The notes below the pieces were generated by a model. It had not been told where the DNA came from, searched no databases, and saw only the letters and a program-made list of their open reading frames with translations. Shown here in pieces: positions 58,275 to 64,000 of a stretch of 64,000 nt of DNA. The DNA lies in NCBI RefSeq assembly GCF_003001955.1, contig NZ_PVNH01000013.1, forward strand, positions 1-64,000. The letters are read 5' to 3'. Position 1 is the stretch's first letter, and every line of letters begins with the position of its first letter. This DNA is from Prauserella shujinwangii. GTDB lineage: Bacteria; Actinomycetota; Actinomycetes; Mycobacteriales; Pseudonocardiaceae. A program made the position numbers and the translations under genes.

Positions 58275-59141
58275 TCAGCGGGTGGGGCCGGTGCTCGCCG
58301 GGGGAGCGGGGCAGGTCCGCGGTCCCTTCTCGTGTCCGGTGATGAGCCACTGACCCTCGAAGTCCTGCTTGGTGACCACGAAGGTGCCGAGGGCGGGACC
58401 GCCCTCGATCGGGAAGTCGCAGGAGTCGATCCGGATCGTCGTGGCGTCCGGGTCGTACGTCCTGGGGTAGATCGACTCGGCGTAGTCGTTGACGTGGGCC
58501 ACCTGCTCGTGGAGCCCGAGGACCGCCTCCCGGCAGTCGGCGTACCCGGTGTTCACCGCGAACCGCTGCTGGATACCGCGCTCGTTGTCGAAGTAGCCAC
58601 AGGCGAGGTCGGGCCTGCCGTAGGCGATCTGGGCGTAGACCTTCCGCACGGCCTCGTAGGGCTCGGTGGAGAGGATCTTGTTCGTGCGGTAGGTGCCGCC
58701 GCCCATCTCGGCCGCGGGCCGCTCGGGGTCGTCGCCGCCGGTGACCATGTTGATGATGTACTTCGCCGCCAGGATCAGGGCGAGCGCGAGCAGGGCGAGG
58801 AAGACCAGCCAGCCGAGCACCTTCTTGCCGAGCCAGCGCAGCCAGCGGGGGGCCTTCGGCCTGCCGGGCGGCGCGGGGTCCAGCTGCTGGGGCGGTGCGG
58901 CCGCGGGCGGGTACCGCGGGGTGGACCCGCCCTGCTGCGCCTCCTGGTACCGCAGGAACTCCTGGAACTGCTGAAACTGCTGGAACTGGCGGAACTGCTC
59001 GGCGTCGAACCGTTCGGGCTCCGCCCGCTGCTCCGGCGCCGCCTGCCGCGCGGGCTCGACCTCGGAGCCCGGCGTGGCGCCGTCCGGGCGCCGCTCGGGC
59101 CCCGGCTCGCCGTCAGGTCGCTGTTCCACCACGTGACCCAT
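58275..59141 (-). CDS. Single-span membrane protein with Gln/Phe-rich tract
   Basis: The 288-residue protein has a Pro/Glu-rich cytoplasmic N terminus with a Phe-Gln repeat ([17 protein letters not shown], about 49-66), one membrane segment (about 113-135) and an extracytoplasmic domain (about 145-285) with four cysteines that could form two disulfides. It resembles mycobacterial-type conserved membrane proteins with a C-terminal DUF4878/lumazine-like fold, but the family is not certain. It is transcribed against the ribosomal operon. Confidence 0.7.
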   Translation of the reverse strand: MGHVVEQRPDGEPGPERRPDGATPGSEVEPARQAAPEQRAEPERFDAEQFRQFQQFQQFQEFLRYQEAQQGGSTPRYPPAAAPPQQLDPAPPGRPKAPRWLRWLGKKVLGWLVFLALLALALILAAKYIINMVTGGDDPERPAAEMGGGTYRTNKILSTEPYEAVRKVYAQIAYGRPDLACGYFDNERGIQQRFAVNTGYADCREAVLGLHEQVAHVNDYAESIYPRTYDPDATTIRIDSCDFPIEGGPALGTFVVTKQDFEGQWLITGHEKGPRTCPAPPASTGPTR

Positions 59142-59172
59142 GATGCCTGCCCGGCCACTCCCGGTGGCGTCC

Positions 59173-59206
59173 CGGCCGCGTTTTGCCCGCGGAAGTCGCC
59201 CGGCCG
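59173..59206. repeat. Dispersed repeat also found at 25427
   Basis: Read on the minus strand, GGCCGGGCGACTT then two bases, then GCGGGCAAAACGCGG matches 25427-25459 except for three positions. A further CGCGTTTCGCCCGCGGAACG follows at about 59209-59228. It lies upstream of rplJ, in a spacer without a gene between 59142 and the promoter at 59271. Confidence 0.65.
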
Positions 59207-59270
59207 GTCGCGTTTCGCCCGCGGAACGCGGTCCGGGCGGGGGTGGCGCCGGGGCGCGGGTGGGGGCGGG

Positions 59271-59496
59271 TATGCTGGTCGCGGTTCTACCGAAGACCGC
59301 TGGTCTTCCCCGTGCCTCCCGGCGCGGGGAGCGAAGGTCCCGTGCACCGCGGGCGGCCCGCGCAGGAGGAACGAGGCTCACCGCGTGCGCACGCACGCCA
59401 CCGTGGACGCCCCGCCGCCTGCTGCGCCGGGGCGTTTGTCGTGTCCGGGGTCCCGGGCCGGCCAGTGGTCGCTCAGCCAAGAGAGAGGAGGCGACC
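59271..59496 (+). promoter_or_regulatory. rplJL promoter and probable L10 autoregulatory leader
   Basis: TATGCT at 59271-59276 is a good -10 box. The following 210 bases contain CCGAAGACCGCTGGTCTTCC and further GC-rich arms and have no gene, as expected for an L10(L12)4-binding leader that represses rplJL when free L10 is in excess. Sequence-specific elements of the Rfam model cannot be scored by eye. Confidence 0.55.
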
Positions 59497-60036
59497 ATGG
59501 CGAAGCCCGACAAGGTGGCGGCCGTCGCCGAGATCGCGGACCGGTTCCGCACCAGCTCGGCAACAGTCGTCACTGAGTACACCGGCCTCTCCGTGTCCCA
59601 GCTCAGCGAGCTGCGCCGCGCTCTCGGCAACACCGCCAAGTACCGGGTCGCGAAGAACACCCTCGTCAAGCGTGCCGCCGAGGACGCGGGCATCGAGGGC
59701 CTCGACGAGCTGTTCATCGGCCCGACCGCCATCGCCTTCGTCGAGGGTGAGCCGGTCGAGGCCGCGAAGGCTCTGAAGGACTTCGCGAAGGCCAACAACG
59801 CCCTCGTCATCAAGGGCGGCTACATGGACGGCCGCCCGCTCACCGTCGACGAGATCGACCGGATCGCCGACCTCGAGAGCCGCGAGGTGCTGCTCTCCAA
59901 GGCGGCGGGCGCGTTCAAGGCGAAGCTGTCCCAGGCCGCCGCGCTGTTCCAGGCGCCGGCGTCCCAGGTGGCTCGCATGACCGCCGCGCTCGAGGACAAG
60001 CGCAGGTCCGAGTCCGGCGACACTGCCGAGAGCTGA
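59497..60036 (+). CDS. rplJ: 50S ribosomal protein L10
   Basis: The 179-residue L10 has the N-terminal rRNA-binding domain (Tyr-Arg-Val-Ala-Lys-Asn-Thr-Leu-Val, about 46-54) and a C-terminal helix that holds the L7/L12 dimers. It forms the stalk base. GAGAGGAGG precedes the ATG. rplL follows after 46 bases. Confidence 0.97.
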   Translation: MAKPDKVAAVAEIADRFRTSSATVVTEYTGLSVSQLSELRRALGNTAKYRVAKNTLVKRAAEDAGIEGLDELFIGPTAIAFVEGEPVEAAKALKDFAKANNALVIKGGYMDGRPLTVDEIDRIADLESREVLLSKAAGAFKAKLSQAAALFQAPASQVARMTAALEDKRRSESGDTAES

Positions 60037-60082
60037 CCACGAAAACCCCGACCACCGAGATCACCGAGAGAGGAACGCCACC

Positions 60083-60475
60083 ATGGCGAAGATGAGCACC
60101 GACGAACTGCTCGACGCGTTCAAGGAGCTGACGCTGCTCGAGCTGTCCGAGTTCGTGAAGAAGTTCGAGGAGACCTTCGACGTCACCGCGGCCGCCCCGG
60201 CGCCGCAGGTCGTCGCGGGCGCCCCCGCCGCGGGCGGTGCCGCCCCGGCCGAGGAGGAGCAGGACGAGTTCGACGTCATCCTCGAGGGCGCGGGCGACAA
60301 GAAGATCCAGGTCATCAAGGTCGTCCGCGAGATCGTCTCCGGCCTCGGCCTGAAGGAGGCCAAGGAGATGGTCGAGGGCGCTCCGAAGCCGCTCCTGGAG
60401 AAGGTCGACAAGGAGGCCGCCGACGCCGCCAAGGAGAAGCTCGAGGCCGCCGGCGCCAAGGTCACCGTCAAGTGA
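60083..60475 (+). CDS. rplL: 50S ribosomal protein L7/L12
   Basis: The 130-residue L12 has the N-terminal dimerisation helices (1-35), an Ala/Pro/Gly hinge (about 38-60) and the C-terminal factor-binding domain (Lys-Ile-Gln-Val-Ile-Lys-Val-Val-Arg and Gly-Leu-Lys-Glu-Ala-Lys). It recruits translation GTPases. Confidence 0.97.
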   Translation: MAKMSTDELLDAFKELTLLELSEFVKKFEETFDVTAAAPAPQVVAGAPAAGGAAPAEEEQDEFDVILEGAGDKKIQVIKVVREIVSGLGLKEAKEMVEGAPKPLLEKVDKEAADAAKEKLEAAGAKVTVK

Positions 60476-60532
60476 CCCATTCCGGTCACTTCTCGTGAAC
60501 GAACCGCCACGGCGCGGTATTCACGGACCGGC

Positions 60533-60569
60533 AAAAGGGCGGGCACCCATCCCGGGTGCCCGCCCTTTT
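60533..60569 (+). terminator. Rho-independent terminator after rplL
   Basis: AAAAGGGCGGGCACCC (60533-60548) and GGGTGCCCGCCCTTTT (60554-60569) form a perfect 16-base stem with a 5-base loop and a T tail. The rest of the 304-base gap to mceG shows no gene and should contain the mce locus promoter. Confidence 0.9.
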
Positions 60570-60779
60570 TCGATTCCGGAACACACCCGGGTATCCGCGA
60601 GACCCGCCTTCGTGGGTTACCTTGCTGCGCGATCGCGGCGACAACGGGTGCTCGCGCACAGAACTGGCGAGTAACCTGTCGGCCCCCTGCTCGTTGCACC
60701 TGGTTGACGCGGGTATCGGGCGCGGCGATACCAGGTGCGGGCCGACGCGGGCCGGCGACGAACAGCTCCGGGAGGTGCG

Positions 60780-61982
60780 ATGGGTGCCGAGGTGGTCATC
60801 GAAGGCCTGACGAAGTCCTTCGGCAAGCAGGCCATCTGGCGGGACGTGACGCTGACGCTGCCGCCTGGCGAGGTCTCCGTCATGCTCGGCCCTTCGGGCA
60901 CCGGCAAGTCGGTGTTCCTCAAGTCGATGATCGGCCTGCTCAAGCCCGACCGCGGCAAGTGCGTCGTCAACGGCGTCGACATCGTGCAGTGCTCCGAGCA
61001 CAAGCTCTACGAGACCCGCAAGCTGTTCGGCGTGCTGTTCCAGGACGGCGCGCTGTTCGGTTCCATGAACCTCTACGACAACGTCGCGTTCCCGCTGCGG
61101 GAGCACACCAAGAAGTCCGAGACCGAGATCCGCAAGATCGTGCTCGAGAAACTCGAGATGACCGGTCTCAAGGGCGCCGAGACCAAGCTGCCCGGTGAGA
61201 TCTCCGGCGGTATGCGCAAGCGCGCCGGCCTCGCCAGGGCGCTCGTGCTCGACCCCGAGATCATCCTGTGCGACGAGCCCGACTCCGGCCTCGACCCCGT
61301 GCGCACCGCCTACCTCTCGCAGCTGCTGATCGACCTCAACGCGCAGATCGACGCCACCATCCTCATCGTCACCCACAACATCAACGTGGCCCGCACCGTG
61401 CCGGACAACATCGGCATGCTCTTCCGCAAGGAGCTGGTGATGTTCGGCCCCCGCGAGGTGCTGCTGACCAGCGACGAGCCGGTGGTGGAGCAGTTCCTCA
61501 ACGGCCGCCGGATCGGGCCGATCGGCATGTCCGAGGAGAAGGACTCCGCCCAGATGGCGATGGAGCAGGAGATGGCCGACGCCGGGCACCACGACGGGTC
61601 CACCGAGGACGTCCGTGGCGTCGTCCCGCAGCTGCAGCCGACGCCGGGGCTGCCGGAGCGGCAGGGCGTCCGCCGCCGCAAGGACCGCGTCATGAAGATC
61701 CTGCACACCCTGCCGCCCGCAGCGCAGGAAGGCATCATCGAGTCGCTCACCCCCGAGGAGCAGCGGCGCTACGGCGTGCAGCCGCACGCCTACGCGGGCG
61801 CGCAGCACGCCACCCGGCCCGTCGCGTCCGGCAGCACGCCCAGCAGGCACTCCGGCGAGCTGCCCACCGAGAACATCGCCCAGCTGCCGGACTCCGGCTG
61901 GAACGGGCCCGCGCCGAGACCCCAGCCCGGCACCGGCGGCCCCCGGCACCAGTCGCCGCGCCCGGGGCAGGGCGGCGCATGA
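60780..61982 (+). CDS. mceG: MceG-type ABC transporter ATPase
   Basis: The 400-residue protein has an ABC ATPase domain (about 4-245) with Walker A GPSGTGKS (about 38), signature ISGGMRKR (about 141) and Walker B IILCDEPDSGLDP (about 161), closest to MlaF/Mkl. A long C-terminal extension (about 260-400) is Pro/Gln/Gly-rich and resembles the tails of actinobacterial MceG proteins, which bind other Mce parts. It powers Mce lipid importers. GGGAGG precedes the ATG. Confidence 0.9.
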   Translation: MGAEVVIEGLTKSFGKQAIWRDVTLTLPPGEVSVMLGPSGTGKSVFLKSMIGLLKPDRGKCVVNGVDIVQCSEHKLYETRKLFGVLFQDGALFGSMNLYDNVAFPLREHTKKSETEIRKIVLEKLEMTGLKGAETKLPGEISGGMRKRAGLARALVLDPEIILCDEPDSGLDPVRTAYLSQLLIDLNAQIDATILIVTHNINVARTVPDNIGMLFRKELVMFGPREVLLTSDEPVVEQFLNGRRIGPIGMSEEKDSAQMAMEQEMADAGHHDGSTEDVRGVVPQLQPTPGLPERQGVRRRKDRVMKILHTLPPAAQEGIIESLTPEEQRRYGVQPHAYAGAQHATRPVASGSTPSRHSGELPTENIAQLPDSGWNGPAPRPQPGTGGPRHQSPRPGQGGA

Positions 61983-62064
61983 GCGGTGCCGACCGAGTTC
62001 GGTCGCTCCCCACGACACGGCGAGCGGGCACGGCCCGCGAGGAACGAGCACGGCGAGGACGTTC

Positions 62065-62859
62065 ATGACAGCAGGGGCCTCCACGGCCAGGTTTCCCGGA
62101 ATCGGCATGCTGCGGGAAACCGGGAAGCTCTTCGCCCTCGGCCTCGACGTCGGGCGCGGGATCTTCCAGCGGCCGTTCCAGCTGCGCGAGTTCATCCAGC
62201 AGTCCTGGTTCATCGCGAGCGTCACGATCCTGCCGACCGCGCTCGTCGCCATCCCGTTCGGCGCGGTCATCTCGCTGCAGTTCGGTTCCCTGGCCAGGCA
62301 GCTCGGCGCGCAGTCCTACACGGGCGCGGGCAGCGTCCTCGCCACCGTCCAGCAGGCCAGCCCGCTGGTGACCGCGCTGCTGGTCGCGGGCGCGGGCGGC
62401 TCCGCGATCTGCGCCGACATCGGCGCGCGCACCATCCGCGAGGAGATCGACGCCATGGAGGTGCTCGGTGTCTCCGCGGTGCAGCGCCTGATCGTGCCGA
62501 GGGTCCTCGCGTGCATGCTCGTCGCGCTGCTGCTCAACGGCATGGTCAGCGTCATCGGCGTGCTCGGCGGCTACTTCTTCAACGTCGTCCTCCAGGACGG
62601 CACACCCGGCGCCTACCTCGCCAGCTTCTCCGCCCTCGCCCAGCTGCCCGACCTGTGGGTCGGCGAGATCAAGGCGCTCATCTTCGGCTTCATCGCGGCG
62701 GTCGTGGCCTCCTACCGCGGCCTGCACCCGCCGCCGGGGCCGAAGGGCGTGGGGGATGCGGTCAACCAGTCCGTCGTCATCACGTTCCTGCTGTTGTTCG
62801 TGGTGAACTTCGTGATCACGTTGATCTACCTGCAGATCGTTCCGACGAAGTTGGGCTAG
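62065..62859 (+). CDS. YrbE/MlaE-family permease, first subunit
   Basis: The 264-residue membrane protein is a MlaE-type permease with five or six membrane helices and the family motif region Glu-Glu-Ile-Asp-Ala-Met-Glu-Val-Leu-Gly-Val (about 128-138). With the second YrbE it makes the membrane channel of an Mce importer, driven by the MceG ATPase encoded upstream. Actinobacterial mce operons usually import sterols or lipids. Confidence 0.92.
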   Translation: MTAGASTARFPGIGMLRETGKLFALGLDVGRGIFQRPFQLREFIQQSWFIASVTILPTALVAIPFGAVISLQFGSLARQLGAQSYTGAGSVLATVQQASPLVTALLVAGAGGSAICADIGARTIREEIDAMEVLGVSAVQRLIVPRVLACMLVALLLNGMVSVIGVLGGYFFNVVLQDGTPGAYLASFSALAQLPDLWVGEIKALIFGFIAAVVASYRGLHPPPGPKGVGDAVNQSVVITFLLLFVVNFVITLIYLQIVPTKLG

Positions 62860-62872
62860 GACGGCAAGAACG

Positions 62873-63712
62873 ATGGCTTCCCTCACCCAGAACGCGAAGC
62901 GGATCGCGAACCGTCCACTGGAGACACTGGACGTCCTCGGCGACCAGATGTCGTTCTACATCCGCGCGCTCGCGTGGGCACCGCGGACGATCCGCCGCTA
63001 CTCCAAGGAAGTGCTGCGGCTGCTCGCCGAGGTCAGCTTCGGCTCGGGCTCGCTGGCGGTGATCGGCGGCACGGTCGGCGTCATGGTCGGCCTGACCCTG
63101 TTCACCGGTGTGCTCGTCGGCCTCCAGGGCTACTCCGCCTTGAGCTCGATCGGCACGTCGGCGTTCACCGGCTTCCTCACCGCGTTCTTCAACACCCGCG
63201 AGATCGCGCCCCTCGTGGCGGGCCTCGCACTGTCGGCGACGGTCGGCGCCGGCTTCACCGCCCAGCTCGGCGCGATGCGGATCTCCGAGGAGATCGACGC
63301 GCTCGAGGTGATGGGCGTGCCCAGCCTGCCGTACCTGGTGACCACCCGGATCCTCGCCGGGTTCGTCGCCGTCATCCCGCTGTACGTGATCGGGCTGCTC
63401 AGCTCCTACCTCGCGTCCCGGCTGGTCGTGGTCTACCTCTATGACCAATCGGCGGGCACCTACGACCACTACTTCGACCTGTTCTTACCACCGCAGGACG
63501 TTCTGTACTCGTTCATCAAGGTCCTGATCTTCAGCGTGCTGATCATCCTCACGCACTGCTACTACGGTTACCGGGCCAGCGGCGGCCCCGCGGGCGTCGG
63601 TGTGGCCGTCGGCCGGGCCGTGCGGCTGACGATCGTCACGGTCGCCATCGTCAACTTCTTCATCGGCTTCGCCATCTGGGGCACCGACACGACGGTGAGG
63701 ATCGCGGGATGA
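62873..63712 (+). CDS. YrbE/MlaE-family permease, second subunit
   Basis: The 279-residue partner permease has the same Glu-Glu-Ile-Asp-Ala-Leu-Glu-Val-Met-Gly-Val motif (about 139-149) and a longer cytoplasmic N terminus. It starts 13 bases after the first yrbE and overlaps the mce start by four bases. Both must pair for transport. Confidence 0.92.
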   Translation: MASLTQNAKRIANRPLETLDVLGDQMSFYIRALAWAPRTIRRYSKEVLRLLAEVSFGSGSLAVIGGTVGVMVGLTLFTGVLVGLQGYSALSSIGTSAFTGFLTAFFNTREIAPLVAGLALSATVGAGFTAQLGAMRISEEIDALEVMGVPSLPYLVTTRILAGFVAVIPLYVIGLLSSYLASRLVVVYLYDQSAGTYDHYFDLFLPPQDVLYSFIKVLIFSVLIILTHCYYGYRASGGPAGVGVAVGRAVRLTIVTVAIVNFFIGFAIWGTDTTVRIAG

Positions 63713-64000
63713 GCGCGCGGCAGGTCATGGTCACGGTACGGCGCAGGCTGCTCGGCCTGCTGCTCATCGCCGTCCTGGTGGGCGGCGTGGCGCTCAGCGT
63801 CGCCCTCTACAACAAGGCGTTCTCCACGTTCGTCACCGTCAAGCTGCGCGCGGGCGACATCGGCAACCAGCTCACCGAACGTTCCGACGTCAAGGTGCGC
63901 GGGCTCATCGTGGGCAGCGTCGCCGACGTCGCGCCCACCGACGACGGCGTCGAACTCACCCTGCAGCTGAACCCGGAGCAGGCCGACCTGGTGCCGAGCA
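63709..64000 (+). CDS. Mce-family lipid-binding protein, 5' part
   Basis: The visible 97 residues start with a basic end and one membrane segment (about 12-35), then a beta-rich MlaD/Mce domain beginning Val-Lys-Leu-Arg-Ala-Gly-Asp-Ile-Gly-Asn-Gln-Leu and Asp-Val-Lys-Val-Arg-Gly-Leu-Ile-Val-Gly-Ser-Val. It is the first of a probable series of Mce proteins continuing to the right. The ATG overlaps the yrbE stop. Confidence 0.9.
   Translation, partial: MSARQVMVTVRRRLLGLLLIAVLVGGVALSVALYNKAFSTFVTVKLRAGDIGNQLTERSDVKVRGLIVGSVADVAPTDDGVELTLQLNPEQADLVPS

Noticed and set aside
57871-58353. Open frames with repeated Arg-Glu-Cys or Ala-Ala-Leu peptides between rplA and rplJ
   Set aside because: They follow the tandem repeats in several frames on both strands and lack ribosome-binding sites, so they are by-products of repetition.

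Overview
The window is high-GC actinobacterial DNA. Family-level markers point to Pseudonocardiaceae, most likely Amycolatopsis or a close relative. They are an rpmG-hadA-hadB-tRNA(Trp)-secE-nusG-rplK-rplA-rplJ-rplL block, an Mce/YrbE lipid-import locus with MceG, an F420-type nitroreductase, an HspR-type HAIR site in front of lon, and dispersed intergenic hairpins. The genus is inference; no 16S or other species marker is present.

Positions 1-11.3 kb are accessory. The first 9.4 kb is the right part of an actinomycete integrative and conjugative element (AICE). It holds a leftward, overlapping transfer operon (small zinc-type proteins, Spd-like membrane proteins, FtsK/SpoIIIE-type TraB), a divergent KorSA-like GntR regulator, a Pif-like Nudix gene behind an XRE/DUF5919 regulator, an HD-domain gene and a VapBC-type pair. 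It ends in a 3' half of tRNA-Tyr plus a hairpin. A second, decayed copy of the same right end (HD remnant, frameshifted vapC, vapB, degraded tRNA end plus hairpin) follows immediately, so two related elements appear to have stacked at one tRNA site. Integrase, replication gene and intact tRNA would lie left of the window.

From 11.3 to 29.9 kb is a variable chromosomal stretch: VOC proteins, secreted proteins, a MerR-PP2C fusion, a frameshifted HNH nuclease gene, and an IS5-family element. A 4.5 kb segment between that IS and an inverted copy of one of its ends carries F420/NADPH redox genes and a TetR regulator with a striking nested palindrome. An epoxide hydrolase/WYL pair, an SDR-MFS-TetR unit and a GH43 gene follow.

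From 29.9 to 48.4 kb are housekeeping and catabolic genes: ctaD, a thioredoxin, an IclR/Rieske oxygenase/reductase/MFS aromatic-catabolism cluster with a small coupled protein, clpP, a two-component system, dedA, lon, and a GGDEF-EAL protein whose GGDEF motif is lost.

From 48.4 to 64 kb is the conserved translation and transcription block with three tRNAs, interrupted by a secreted protease, a GntR/DUF1648 pair, an aspartate aminotransferase and a repeat-rich spacer between rplA and rplJ. It ends in mceG-yrbEA-yrbEB and a partial mce gene.
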